Source of the DNA: Halorubrum sp. 48-1-W
GTDB taxonomy: Archaea > Halobacteriota > Halobacteria > Halobacteriales > Haloferacaceae
DNA length: 64,000 bases
Direction: 5' to 3'
NCBI RefSeq assembly: GCF_003287355.1
Contig: NZ_QMIM01000025.1
Location: 1-64,000, forward strand
Within the stretch, counting starts at the first letter, position 1; the number at the start of each line of letters is the position of its first letter. Both the position numbers and the translations under genes were made by a program. Below, piece after piece: positions 41,003 through 49,445 of the stretch. A model generated the notes under the pieces. It saw nothing but the letters and a program-made list of their open reading frames with translations, was not told the origin of the DNA and searched no databases.

Positions 41003-41752
41003 TCAAAAGGAGGTTCCCAACCGGTCGGCGACGCGCTCGGCGGAGTCGACGAGCAGGTCGTCGTCGTCGGTGAACACCTCCAGTGCGACGGTGCCGTCGA
41101 ACCCCTCCAGCCCCGCGCTCACCGCCTCGTAGTCCACCTCGCCGGCCCCGATCGGGATGTGCGTGTCGCCGCGGCGGCGCACGTCGTGACAGTGGAGGTG
41201 GGAGACGCGGTCGGCGTGGCTCCGGAGGAACCGCCGTATCGCCTTGTTCCCGCCCTCCATGTAGGCGTGGCCGACGTCGAAACACACGGCCGTGTCCGTC
41301 TCGCGGGCGATGTCGCCGAGCACCGACAGCTGGATCCCGCGGTGCTGGTGCCCCACGTTCTCGACGACGACCTCGACGCCCGCCTCGCGACCGGCGTCGG
41401 CGACCCGCCGGAGTTGCTCGCCAGCGGTCTCGCGGAACTCCACGTCGTCGCGGTCGGCGGAGGTGGCGTGGAGAACGGCCTTCCGCGCGCCGAGGTCTCC
41501 GGCCCTCTCGAGCAGCCGCCGCTGGTAGGCGACGATGGCGTCGTTGACCTCGCGCGCGTAGCTCGTGAGGAGTTGGCTGTACGGCAGGTGAACGACCAGG
41601 TCGCGGCCGGCGAGCTCCCGTTCGAGCCGGTCCGGGTCGATCGATTCCGGAGGGAGACTGCCCGCGCCGACGCCGAGCTCGACGAAGTCGAACGCCGCCG
41701 GCGACGCCGCCAGTCGGTCGAGGTCGTCGCCGACGGTCACGCCGATGTCCAT
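41003..41752 (-). CDS. Sugar phosphate isomerase/epimerase-like TIM barrel (xylose isomerase superfamily)
   Basis: A 249-residue TIM-barrel protein of the AP endonuclease 2/sugar isomerase superfamily. Metal-site residues typical of this group are visible: KAVLHATSADR, VVVENVGHQH, TAVCFDVGHAYMEG and VSHLHCHDVRRRGDTHIPIGAGEVDY. Substrate is unknown. Start ATG 41752 begins the conserved strand MDIGVTVGDDL. It is on the same strand as the flavoprotein next to it, 54 bp apart. Confidence 0.85.
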   Translation of the reverse strand: MDIGVTVGDDLDRLAASPAAFDFVELGVGAGSLPPESIDPDRLERELAGRDLVVHLPYSQLLTSYAREVNDAIVAYQRRLLERAGDLGARKAVLHATSADRDDVEFRETAGEQLRRVADAGREAGVEVVVENVGHQHRGIQLSVLGDIARETDTAVCFDVGHAYMEGGNKAIRRFLRSHADRVSHLHCHDVRRRGDTHIPIGAGEVDYEAVSAGLEGFDGTVALEVFTDDDDLLVDSAERVADRLGTSF

Positions 41753-41806
41753 ACCGATCGGTTGCGCTGCGGGGGACTTAAAAAAACGGACCGCCCGCCG
41801 GGCTCG

Positions 41807-42394
41807 CTACTCCTCGTCGACGAGCGACCCGAGCACGCGCTCGGCGTCGGCGGGGACGTCGAAGTCGTGGTAGTGTTCGCCCTTCTCCTTCGAGAGGACG
41901 TTGAGTGCGGCGGCCGCGCCGTCGCCCGCGGAGATGACCGCCTGCCACTCCTCGGCGCGGACCATCGCGCCCGTCGCGTAGGCGTCCTCGACCGAGGTCT
42001 CCATGTCCACGCCGACGTCGACCGTGTCGTCCTCGGTGAACGCACAGCCGAGGTCCTCCGCGAGGTCGCGGTTCGCACCCGTCGCGAGCACGACGTAGTC
42101 GGCAGGGTGCTCGTCGTCCTCGGTCGAGACGACGAACCCGTCGTCCGCCGACTCGACGCCCGTGACCTCCACGCCCTGGTGGCGCTCGACGCCGAAGTCG
42201 TCGACCTGCTCGCGCATCGTGCCGACGAGGAGGGTGCCGTCGACGGACCCGATCCCGGGGTAGTTGAACAGGTGTGCCTTGTGCATCCACGTGCCGTCGG
42301 TGTCGAAGACGGTCGTCTCGAGGCCGTTCTTCGCGGTGAAGAGGGCTGCACTCAGGCCTGCGGGGCCGCCGCCGACGACGATGACGTTTGCCAT
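41807..42394 (-). CDS. Thioredoxin-reductase-like NAD(P)/FAD flavoprotein without the CxxC site
   Basis: A 195-residue flavoprotein. The dinucleotide-binding motif GGGPAGLSAALFTAKNG (residues about 8-24) and the later VVLATGANR match the thioredoxin reductase-like superfamily, but the redox CxxC pair of true thioredoxin reductase is absent. The family often works as a flavin reductase or ferredoxin-like partner. ATG 42394 is supported by a TATA-like box (CATTTATG on the minus strand, about 30 nt upstream). Confidence 0.8.
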   Translation of the reverse strand: MANVIVVGGGPAGLSAALFTAKNGLETTVFDTDGTWMHKAHLFNYPGIGSVDGTLLVGTMREQVDDFGVERHQGVEVTGVESADDGFVVSTEDDEHPADYVVLATGANRDLAEDLGCAFTEDDTVDVGVDMETSVEDAYATGAMVRAEEWQAVISAGDGAAAALNVLSKEKGEHYHDFDVPADAERVLGSLVDEE

Positions 42395-42463
42395 GCCGGA
42401 CACACGGGGGCGACCCGCATAAATGTCAGGTAACGTGCGTGTGATCGGGTGACCGGCGGCGAA

Positions 42464-43537
42464 TCAGTCGTCCGCGAGCGGCGCGTCGAGGTCGATCTCG
42501 CCGGCGTCGATCTCGGCTTCGACCTCCCTCACAGCCGTCACCATGTTCTCGGTTTTGCCGTAGGCGACCTCGCGGGGGAGCAGCTTCAGCCCGCAGTCGG
42601 GTGAGATCGTCAGCTTCTCCGGCGGGACGACCCGCAGTCCCTGGCGGATGTTCGCTTTGATCTCCTCGACCGGTTCGATCTCGGCGGTGTGGGCGTCGAC
42701 GACGCCGAGCGCGAGGTCGGGCTCGAATGTAGGCTCGGTGAACGTCGGGATCTGTTCGTAGTCGCCGTTACACAGCTCCACGTCGAACTCGTCGATCGGG
42801 TAGTCGTTGATCTCGGGGTAGACCCGCGAGTAGTCGCCGTAACAGACGTGTAAGCCGATCCGAACCTCCTCGTCGATACCCGAGACGATCCGGTCGAGCG
42901 CCTCGCCGACGATGGCGTGGTCCTCCGGCGTCGTCGCCAGCGCGGGCTCGTCGATCTGGACGTACCGCGCGCCCGCCTCGACCAGCTTCTCGACCTCCTC
43001 GTTCACGAGGTCCGCGAGGTCGTAGACGAGCTCCTCGGTGGAGGGGTACGCCTCGTTGAACGCCCAGAAGCCGAGCGTGTACGGCCCCGTGATCGGTACC
43101 TTGACCGGGCGCTCGGCGACGTTCGAGGTAAAATCGAACTCGTCGACGAGCCACGGCTCGTTGTAGGAGACCTCCTCGACGACGCTCGGCTTGTCGAAGT
43201 AGTTGTGTCCCCACACTTTCACCGGGCCGTTGAACTCGTAGCCGTCGATGCGCTCGGCGAAGAACTCCACCATCTCGTTTCTGCGCATCTCGCCGTCGAC
43301 GACGGTGTCGAGCCCGGCGCGCTCGTGCTCGTGGGTGATCAGCCGGCAGGCGTCGTCGTGCGCCTCCGCCAGGTCGGCCTCGTCGAACTTCGAGTCGGGG
43401 TCCTCGACCAGTTCGTCGGCCCGGTTGAGCCACTTCGGCTTGGGGTACGAGCCGACGACGGTCGTGAGCAGGAACGCGTCGTTCGGGTGGTCGGTCGGTC
43501 GGAACTGTTCGCGGTTGGCGGACGGGTTTCGGACCAT
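42464..43537 (-). CDS. metE: Core methionine synthase (MetE-like, zinc-containing catalytic half)
   Basis: Transfers a methyl group to homocysteine to make methionine. The 357-residue protein is a single MetE-type barrel with TTVVGSYPKPKWL, DGEMRRNEMVEFF and the zinc ligands: GLHVCYGDYSR (His and Cys) and a distal Cys in SPDCGLKLLPRE. It lacks the N-terminal half of bacterial MetE. Short 'core' MetEs of this size in archaea use a methylated corrinoid protein instead of methyl-folate. The start at 43537 overlaps the partner gene stop by one base. The adjacent cobalamin-binding protein gene fits that chemistry. Confidence 0.9.
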   Translation of the reverse strand: MVRNPSANREQFRPTDHPNDAFLLTTVVGSYPKPKWLNRADELVEDPDSKFDEADLAEAHDDACRLITHEHERAGLDTVVDGEMRRNEMVEFFAERIDGYEFNGPVKVWGHNYFDKPSVVEEVSYNEPWLVDEFDFTSNVAERPVKVPITGPYTLGFWAFNEAYPSTEELVYDLADLVNEEVEKLVEAGARYVQIDEPALATTPEDHAIVGEALDRIVSGIDEEVRIGLHVCYGDYSRVYPEINDYPIDEFDVELCNGDYEQIPTFTEPTFEPDLALGVVDAHTAEIEPVEEIKANIRQGLRVVPPEKLTISPDCGLKLLPREVAYGKTENMVTAVREVEAEIDAGEIDLDAPLADD

Positions 43538-44550
43538 TACGCCAACACCTCCGTGGCTGCGGCGAGGGCGGACAGCTTCGCGCGGTACTTGTTCTCGGGC
43601 AGGTAGAACAGCTCGGTGTTCGGCGTCAGGTAGGTCGTCCCGAAGTCGGCAGTCGGCACCTGTCCCTCGAACCACTCGACGCGCTCTGCGACCGTTTCCG
43701 GCTCCTCGACGAGCGTGTTCTGGCCGTCGACGAGCCCGAGCGCGACCGAGTCGGTCGAACCGTACTCCTGGACGTTGTACACCGTGTCCTCGCGGTCGCC
43801 GGCGACCAGGTCGAGCCCGAGCGCGTCCGCGTCCGCCTCGTCGACGAGGTGCGCGTAGAGCTTCTCGTCGAGCGCGCCGTAGAAGGTCTGGACGACCACG
43901 TCGGCGTCGGTTGCGTCGGCGACCGTCGCGATCGCGCCGGTCGCGCGCTCCTCGGTCCCGTCCGCCGGCGGGTCCGTCACCAGCGACGGCTCGAGGAGGA
44001 ACAGCGTCTCGTGGGCCGGGAACGCCTCGACCTCGCCGGCGAGGAACTCGGCGATCCCAGCCTGGAACTCGTCGTCGTCGCCGTAGTGCTCGTCCGTCGC
44101 GAGCGCCGCGAGCGAGTACGGCCCGGGCAGCGTCGCTGCGAGCGGGGCACCGTCAGAGCCCGCCTCCGCGAGCAGCGCCCGCGCCGACTCGAGCTCGCCG
44201 GCGACGTCCCCGGAGAAGCCGAGGTCGTCGACGACCCGCGGGTCGCGGTAGAAGTTGTTGTTGTCGTAGTAGCGCACGATCCCCCCGGTCTCGACGCCGT
44301 CGTGGACCGTCAGCGGGTGGGCCATCATGTCGTCCCAGCGTCCCTGTCCCTCGACGACGCGATCGAGGCCCGCCTCGAGCTGGTCGTCGACGAACTCCGC
44401 GCGGACCTCGTCGTACGTCCCGGCGATCTCTTCCCCCTCGTCGCCGCTGAGGAGGTCGCCCTTCTGGTGGCCCTTCAGGTCCGACAGCGTCCCTTTCGCC
44501 CAGTCCGGGAGCGGATAGATCCCCGGCGTGGCCGCGACTCGTTCGGTCAT
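43537..44550 (-). CDS. MetE-like partner lacking zinc ligands
   Basis: A 337-residue MetE-fold protein next to the catalytic MetE. Its family blocks are present (IYPLPDWAKGTLSDLKGHQKGDL; VVEGQGRWDDMMAHPLTVHDGV). Where the catalytic paralog has HVCYGDY it has VQTFYGALDE, and SPDCGLK is replaced by LTPNTELFYLP, so it cannot bind zinc in the standard way. It may be a structural or methyl-donor-binding partner of the active enzyme. ATG 44550, with an ATATTATA box about 28 nt upstream, starts the two-gene operon. Confidence 0.82.
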   Translation of the reverse strand: MTERVAATPGIYPLPDWAKGTLSDLKGHQKGDLLSGDEGEEIAGTYDEVRAEFVDDQLEAGLDRVVEGQGRWDDMMAHPLTVHDGVETGGIVRYYDNNNFYRDPRVVDDLGFSGDVAGELESARALLAEAGSDGAPLAATLPGPYSLAALATDEHYGDDDEFQAGIAEFLAGEVEAFPAHETLFLLEPSLVTDPPADGTEERATGAIATVADATDADVVVQTFYGALDEKLYAHLVDEADADALGLDLVAGDREDTVYNVQEYGSTDSVALGLVDGQNTLVEEPETVAERVEWFEGQVPTADFGTTYLTPNTELFYLPENKYRAKLSALAAATEVLA

Positions 44551-44567
44551 CACCGAGCGTTGGATAT

Positions 44568-44616
44568 GCCGTTGTATAATATTTGCGAACCTGATTTATG
44601 TCTTGTAGTTATTGTA
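44568..44616. promoter_or_regulatory. Divergent promoter region of metE and the cobalamin-binding gene
   Basis: AT-rich stretch between the two divergent genes. TATAATATTT (about 44573-44582) gives a minus-strand box for the metE operon at leaderless distance. TATTGTA (44610-44616) lies further on and recurs before sulfur and methyltransferase genes at 52542, 56907 and 62902. Confidence 0.5.
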
Positions 44617-44667
44617 TCTGGCTACCCGAGCCGAACCGTTAACCCCGAAGGCGCGGAACCCGGTCCC

Positions 44668-45597
44668 ATGTCAGTCGTCTCGCTTTTCCCCTCGGCGACG
44701 GAAGTTGCGGCGGCGCTCGGCGTCACGCCTACAGCGGTCTCCCACCAGTGTGACCACCCGCCGGCGGTGGCCGACCGGCCGACGCTCACCGGGCTCGTCC
44801 GCGACCTCGACGGCGACCCGGACGAGCTGGACCGGATCGTCGCCCACGACGACGTCTACTACCTCGACGGCGACGCGCTCGCCGCGGCCGACCCGGACGC
44901 GATACTCACCCAGGGCGTCTGTGCCGTCTGCGCGCTCGACGCCGGGCTCGCCCGCCGGGCGGTCGAGCGACTCGACCTCGACGCCGCGGTGCTCGACGTC
45001 CACGCCGACGACCTCGCGGACGTGCTCGCGAACGTGGAGCGGATCGGCGAGGCGGTCGGCCGTCCAGACACTGCGATCGAACTCCGCGCGGACCTCGAAG
45101 CCCGCATCGACGCCGTCGCGGACGCGGTTTCGACCGGCGCCGGGGGAACAGCTTCGGACTCCCGCCCGCGCGTCGCCGTCCTCGACTGGACCGACCCGGT
45201 CCGCCACGGCGGGCTCTGGGTCCCCGATCTGGTCCGGCTCGCCGGCGGGGAACCCGGGCTCGTCGCCGCGGGCGAGCGGTCGCGGAAGGTCGACCCCGCC
45301 GAGTTGCGCGCCTTCGACCCCGAGGTTCTCGTCGTCGGGCCGTGTAGCGCCGACGTCGACGAGGCCGGCAGGCGCGCCCGCGACCTGCTCGAACGGGAAC
45401 CGCTCGACGACGTGACCGCGGTACGTGACGGGCGGGTGTACGCGATGGACGGCACCGCCTACCTCAACCGTCACAGCCACCGCGTGGTCGACACGTTGGA
45501 GGCGCTCGCGGCCATGATCCACCCGGACCAGCCCGGAAGCGACCAACCCGGCGGCGACGCGAAGGTCAGACGCGTCGGTCGAGCCGTAACACGGTGA
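44668..45597 (+). CDS. Cobalamin-binding protein of the BtuF/helical-backbone metal receptor family, no signal peptide
   Basis: A 309-residue protein of the periplasmic-binding superfamily that captures corrinoids or metal chelates. Family features include SLFPSATEVAAALG at the N-terminus and RVAVLDWTDPVRHGGLWVPDLVRLAGGEPGL. Unlike a true BtuF it has neither signal peptide nor lipobox: it starts directly with the fold (MSVVSLFPS). It may therefore work inside the cell in corrinoid handling. A CAVCALD segment could bind metal. Its last 32 bp overlap the convergent methyltransferase gene. Confidence 0.82.
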   Translation: MSVVSLFPSATEVAAALGVTPTAVSHQCDHPPAVADRPTLTGLVRDLDGDPDELDRIVAHDDVYYLDGDALAAADPDAILTQGVCAVCALDAGLARRAVERLDLDAAVLDVHADDLADVLANVERIGEAVGRPDTAIELRADLEARIDAVADAVSTGAGGTASDSRPRVAVLDWTDPVRHGGLWVPDLVRLAGGEPGLVAAGERSRKVDPAELRAFDPEVLVVGPCSADVDEAGRRARDLLEREPLDDVTAVRDGRVYAMDGTAYLNRHSHRVVDTLEALAAMIHPDQPGSDQPGGDAKVRRVGRAVTR

Positions 45598-46132
45598 GCG
45601 TCTCGAACGGGAACGACTCCTCGACGGCGACCGCGTGGTCGAAGCCGGCCTCCTCGACGAGCGCCAGCACCGCCTCGTATCCGGTCAGCGACGAGACGAG
45701 CAGGAGGACGGTCCCGCCCGGTGCGAGCACCCGACCGACGTCGGCGAGGAACGGCTCGATGAGCTCGCGTCCGGACTCGCCGCCCGAGAGCGCGCGTTCC
45801 ATCCAGTCGTCCCACTCGTTGTCCGGGTCGGTCGGGAGGTACGGCGGGTTGAAACACACCGTGTCGAACGCGTCGTTGCGGAACGGGTCGAGGAGGTCGC
45901 CGACGACGGCCTCGACGCCGCGTTCGCGGGCCTCCCGCGCTGCGTGGGGGTTGTAGTCGCTCCCGACGACGCGGAGCCCGCGCTCGTCGGCGATCCGCTC
46001 CGCGACCCAGCCGGAGCCGGTCCCGACCTCCAGCACGCGGCCGTGAGCGGCCGCGACGGCCGCCTCCGCCAACAGCCCGGAGTCCTCGGCCGGCCGATAC
46101 ACGGTCGGCCCGTCGCGGTCGAACCGGGTCAC
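45566..46132 (-). CDS. HemK2/MTQ2-like release-factor glutamine methyltransferase
   Basis: SAM-dependent N5-glutamine methyltransferase that modifies the GGQ loop of archaeal release factor aRF1. The 188-residue protein has YRPAEDSGLLAE, the SAM-binding LEVGTGSGWVAER and the catalytic NPPYLP motif (near residues 94-99). Its length equals that of archaeal and eukaryotic HemK2. The stop lies inside the 3' end of the convergent gene (45566-45597). The start overlaps the stop of mscS (ATGA). Confidence 0.88.
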   Translation of the reverse strand: MTRFDRDGPTVYRPAEDSGLLAEAAVAAAHGRVLEVGTGSGWVAERIADERGLRVVGSDYNPHAAREARERGVEAVVGDLLDPFRNDAFDTVCFNPPYLPTDPDNEWDDWMERALSGGESGRELIEPFLADVGRVLAPGGTVLLLVSSLTGYEAVLALVEEAGFDHAVAVEESFPFETLTVLRLDRRV

Positions 46133-47277
46133 GTCCCCTCGGAGCCGTTCGTCTCACCCGACGGTTCGGACTTGCCCCCGCCGCCGATCCGGGCGTTCAA
46201 CTCGGCGTCGGCCCCCTTCGTCCGGCTCGAGAGCGTCTGCTGCGGGAAGGGGATCGTGATCCCCTCGGCCTCGAACTCGGTTTTGATCGCGGCCATGACC
46301 GCGGTCTGGGTCCGCCAGCGCTTTCGCATGCTCGGGTTCGTGATCCAGTAGCGGACCCCGAAGACGACCGCCGAGTCGGCGAACCGCTTGGTCACGACGT
46401 CGGGCTGGGGCATCCGAGCCACGCCGTCGAGCCCGGTGACCGCCCCCTCGACGACGTCCACGGCCAGGTCGAGGTCGGTGGTGTAGTCGACGCCGACCTC
46501 GACCTCGATCCGGAGCCGATTGCGGCGCGAGCGGTCGACGACCGCACCCGAACGGACCTCGTCGTTCGGGATGGTGACGACCTCGCCGTCGAACGACCGG
46601 AGCCGGGTGTTGATGATCGAGATCTGCGTGACGGTCCCCTCGTACTCGCCGATCGACACCCAGTCGCCGACCTCGAACGGCCGCGAGAACATCAGGACGA
46701 ACCCGGCGAGGGCGGCACCGAGGGTCTGTCTGGCGGCCATCCCCACGACGATCCCGAGGAACCCCGCCCCGACGAGGAGGCTGCCGACGTTGTCGGTGAA
46801 GAGGCCGATCGTCACGAGTGCGACCAGCGTGTAGACGCTCAACTGGACGATCCGCCGGAGCACCTCCTCCTGGTGTTCGGAGACCGCGGTGCTCTCGACG
46901 GAGAGCTCGCGGATCACGTCGCCGAGGAAGTCCGTGACCGCGTAGGCGCTCGCGAGCAGGATCACCGCGAGCACGACGTTCGACAGCTGGTCGGCGATCG
47001 CCGCCGACTGGAACGCGTCGACGAGCGCCCCGCTGCGCCCCCAGACGACGAGGGCCGCGAGCACCCCTACAGCGGTGGTCCCCGCGACCGTCGTCGAGAG
47101 CGCCATCCGCTGTTTCGAGGTGAGCTCCCCGTCCCGCCGTTTTACCCGGCCGACGGCCAGCCGGACGACGACGACCGCAGCGATGATCGCCGCCGTGAGG
47201 AGGATTCGCCGAACCGTTCCGTCCACGAGCCGATCGAGATCGGCGAGCACGCCGACGACGGTTCCGACCTCGAGCAT
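46129..47277 (-). CDS. mscS: Mechanosensitive channel of the MscS family
   Basis: Tension-gated channel that releases solutes on osmotic downshock, important in a halophile. The 382-residue protein has several helices, then the pore-lining TM3 region (GAGFLGIVVGMAARQTLGAALAGFVLMFSRPFEVGDWVSIGEYEGTVTQISIINTRLRSFDGEVVTIPNDEV), the hallmark of MscS. It ends in a cytoplasmic domain and a Gly-rich tail. It follows ksgA by 4 bp and precedes the HemK2 gene by a 4 bp overlap. Confidence 0.9.
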   Translation of the reverse strand: MLEVGTVVGVLADLDRLVDGTVRRILLTAAIIAAVVVVRLAVGRVKRRDGELTSKQRMALSTTVAGTTAVGVLAALVVWGRSGALVDAFQSAAIADQLSNVVLAVILLASAYAVTDFLGDVIRELSVESTAVSEHQEEVLRRIVQLSVYTLVALVTIGLFTDNVGSLLVGAGFLGIVVGMAARQTLGAALAGFVLMFSRPFEVGDWVSIGEYEGTVTQISIINTRLRSFDGEVVTIPNDEVRSGAVVDRSRRNRLRIEVEVGVDYTTDLDLAVDVVEGAVTGLDGVARMPQPDVVTKRFADSAVVFGVRYWITNPSMRKRWRTQTAVMAAIKTEFEAEGITIPFPQQTLSSRTKGADAELNARIGGGGKSEPSGETNGSEGT

Positions 47278-47281
47278 CGTC

Positions 47282-48181
47282 TCAGGCCTCCGCCGGCGAC
47301 CCGTGCTCGCGGGCGAGTTCGGCGAGCGCCGCGAACGTCGAGGGGTCGAGCGTCCCGGGTCGCCGGCCGAGCAGGTCCTCGTCGACCGCGTCGACGACGG
47401 CGTCCGGCGCCTCGAGCCCCGAGATGTGTGCGGTGTTGCGGATCGCGTTCCGGAGGGTCTTGCGTCGCTGGGTGAACAGTGCCTTCACGAACCGCAGGAA
47501 GAACGCCTCGTCGCCGACCTCGTAGTCGGGGGCTCGCGGCGTACAGCGGACGACCGCGCTCTCGACCGCCGGTTGTGGGTCGAACGCCTCCTTGGGGATC
47601 CGTTCGACGACCTCGACGTTCGCGTAGTGTTGAGCGGAGACGGAGAGCCGACCGTACTCGGGTTCGCCGGCCGACGCGACCATCCGGTCGGCGAACTCCG
47701 CCTGGAAGGTCAACACGAGCGGCTTCTTCCGGGGGAGCAGCCGGAAGGCAACCTCCGAGGAGATCCCGTACGGGAGGTTCGCGACGCAGGCGGAGAAGTC
47801 GGGCAGCTCGACCTCGAGGGCGTCGCCCTCGATCACCGCGAGGGTCCCGTCGGCGACCGCGTCGGCGAACTCCTCGCGGAGGAACGCCGCGAACGGCGGG
47901 TCGCGTTCGATCACGGTCACCCGCCCGGCGAGGCCTCCGTCGCCCGCGTCGACCGTCGCGAGCAGGCGATCCGTGAGCGCGCCCGCGCCGCCGCCGACCT
48001 CGAGGAGGTGGCGCAGGTCGGCCCCCGCGGGGAGGTACGTCGGTAGCCGGTCGAGGACGCGGTCGTCGACGAGGAAGTGTTGATCGTTGTCGGGGTTCGC
48101 GCGGGTGCCGGCCCGCCGCGCGAGCGCGTCGGGATCGCGGGTCCCGTACGCGTCCGCGGCCCCCGCCGATCGATCGGTCAT
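47282..48181 (-). CDS. ksgA: 16S rRNA dimethyladenosine transferase KsgA/RsmA
   Basis: Dimethylates two adjacent adenosines near the 3' end of 16S rRNA during small-subunit assembly. The 299-residue protein has the SAM motif LLEVGGGAGALTDRLL, ERDPPFAAFL, the catalytic NLPYGISSEV motif and the C-terminal helical domain (VKALFTQRRKTLRNAI). It has a haloarchaeal N-terminus ending QHFLVDDRVLDRL. ATG 48181. Part of the conserved archaeal block with L21e, RpoF and the DUF655 gene. Confidence 0.93.
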   Translation of the reverse strand: MTDRSAGAADAYGTRDPDALARRAGTRANPDNDQHFLVDDRVLDRLPTYLPAGADLRHLLEVGGGAGALTDRLLATVDAGDGGLAGRVTVIERDPPFAAFLREEFADAVADGTLAVIEGDALEVELPDFSACVANLPYGISSEVAFRLLPRKKPLVLTFQAEFADRMVASAGEPEYGRLSVSAQHYANVEVVERIPKEAFDPQPAVESAVVRCTPRAPDYEVGDEAFFLRFVKALFTQRRKTLRNAIRNTAHISGLEAPDAVVDAVDEDLLGRRPGTLDPSTFAALAELAREHGSPAEA

Positions 48182-48262
48182 GGCCGCGGTACATCCCCGT
48201 CGGGGGTAAAAGTCCCGTTTCGGTCGGGAGTACGCGTCCCGCTCCCGCCGTCGTCCGTTCGT

Positions 48263-48368
48263 AGTGATCACTGCGAGTCCGTCCCACTACGACGACTCGT
48301 CTCGATGCCGAACGCGGCTGACTCGGCGTCCGTCGACACCCTCGATGAAACTATTCGCAGTGATCACT
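48263..48368. repeat. Two AGTGATCACT palindromes in inverted context between ksgA and DUF655 genes
   Basis: The perfect 10 bp palindrome AGTGATCACT occurs at 48263-48272 and 48359-48368. The flanks (GTA…GCGA and TCGC…ATC) are reverse complements, so the extended sites form an inverted pair about 96 bp apart. The second site abuts the stop of the DUF655 gene. Confidence 0.6.
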
Positions 48369-48369
48369 A

Positions 48370-48975
48370 TCACTCCTCCCGGCCGACGAACGTCCGGTAC
48401 TTGAGGTCGTCCTCGCGGATCTCCTCGACGATCCGCTCGAGGACCACTTCGCGGGGACGGTGAAGCCCCGAAACCCGCTCCGAGACCTCCTCGAAGCTCT
48501 CGAAGGGCCCGCGTTTCCGCTCGTCGAGGACCCGGTTCCGGAGCTTCTTGCCGATCCCGGGGAGGAGGTTGAGCTGGTGGAGCCGGAGCGTGATCGGCCC
48601 CGCCTCGTTGTAGAAGTCGACGAACCGACGTTCGTCGGCGTCGACGATCGCCTCGACGGCGTACTCGATCTCGGCGGCCGCGTTCCGCGTGAGGTCGTCG
48701 AAGGTGACCTCGCGGTACCGCGAGACGGCCGGCCCGCCGAGGTCGATCCGGTCGCTCACGGCGACGTCGGCTTCCTCCTCGAGCGACAGCTCGTACAGTC
48801 GGAACGACGACGTGCCGAGCGCGTACGCCACCGGGGACTTCTGGTAGCCCGGGCGGCCGTCGTCGGGTCGGCCGTTGGGGAGGACGTCGAGCAGGACGGC
48901 GACGGAACCGCCCTCCGTCCCGTCCTCGGAGGTCGCGGCACGCTCGTCGTCGTCGTCCGTCGCGTCGTCGGTCAT
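48370..48975 (-). CDS. DUF655 RNA-associated protein
   Basis: A 201-residue protein of the archaeal DUF655 family: an S1-like OB domain (VAVLLDVLPNGRPDDGRPGYQKSPVAYALGTSSFRLYELSL) followed by a helix-hairpin-helix region (LLPGIGKKLRNRVLDERKRGPFESFEEVSERV). Such proteins are always found near L21e, RpoF and KsgA and are thought to bind RNA. ATG 48975 is chosen because the upstream frame from 49056 has no similarity. Confidence 0.85.
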   Translation of the reverse strand: MTDDATDDDDERAATSEDGTEGGSVAVLLDVLPNGRPDDGRPGYQKSPVAYALGTSSFRLYELSLEEEADVAVSDRIDLGGPAVSRYREVTFDDLTRNAAAEIEYAVEAIVDADERRFVDFYNEAGPITLRLHQLNLLPGIGKKLRNRVLDERKRGPFESFEEVSERVSGLHRPREVVLERIVEEIREDDLKYRTFVGREE

Positions 48976-49087
48976 ACCAACAGGTAGCGCATCCGAGAGG
49001 TAAAAAGCCGCCGTCATCGAGGAAACGTGGGTCCTCGTCGACTCGATCAGGGACACCCCCGGCCGATCGGCCGGCGCTCCGTTCGGT

Positions 49088-49444
49088 CTAGGCGTACTTC
49101 GCGACGACGTCGAGGACCTCGTCGAGTTCCTCGCCGTCGAGCGAGTACCGCTCCTGGGCGAAGACGGAGCGTAGCTCCGTGCGGTCCTCGGGGAGGAGGT
49201 CGGTGATCTTCACCGCCGTCGGGACGTCGATCCGCTCGAGCTCGACGAGTTCCTCGACCAGCTCGCGGGACTCCTCGGCGTCGAGGTGGCCGAACCGGTT
49301 CACGTGTTCGATCGCGCGGGCCAGCTCGTACTGGAGCTCACGCTCTTCGTCGGCCGCGCGGTTGGCCTCGATCTCGGCGAGGATGTCCTTCGCCTCCGCG
49401 GTGGTGAGGTACTCCTCGTCGAGTTTCTCCTTGAAGATAGTCAT
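49088..49444 (-). CDS. rpoF: DNA-directed RNA polymerase subunit F (Rpb4)
   Basis: Stalk subunit of archaeal RNA polymerase, forming a heterodimer with RpoE (Rpb7) and helping open-complex formation and RNA exit. The 118-residue protein shows the Rpb4 pattern (LTTAEAKDILAEIEA … LLPEDRTELRSVFAQERYSLDGEELDEVLDVVAKY). Starts with its ATG 1 bp from the L21e stop, and the pair is always linked in archaea. Confidence 0.93.
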   Translation of the reverse strand: MTIFKEKLDEEYLTTAEAKDILAEIEANRAADEERELQYELARAIEHVNRFGHLDAEESRELVEELVELERIDVPTAVKITDLLPEDRTELRSVFAQERYSLDGEELDEVLDVVAKYA

Positions 49445-49445
49445 C

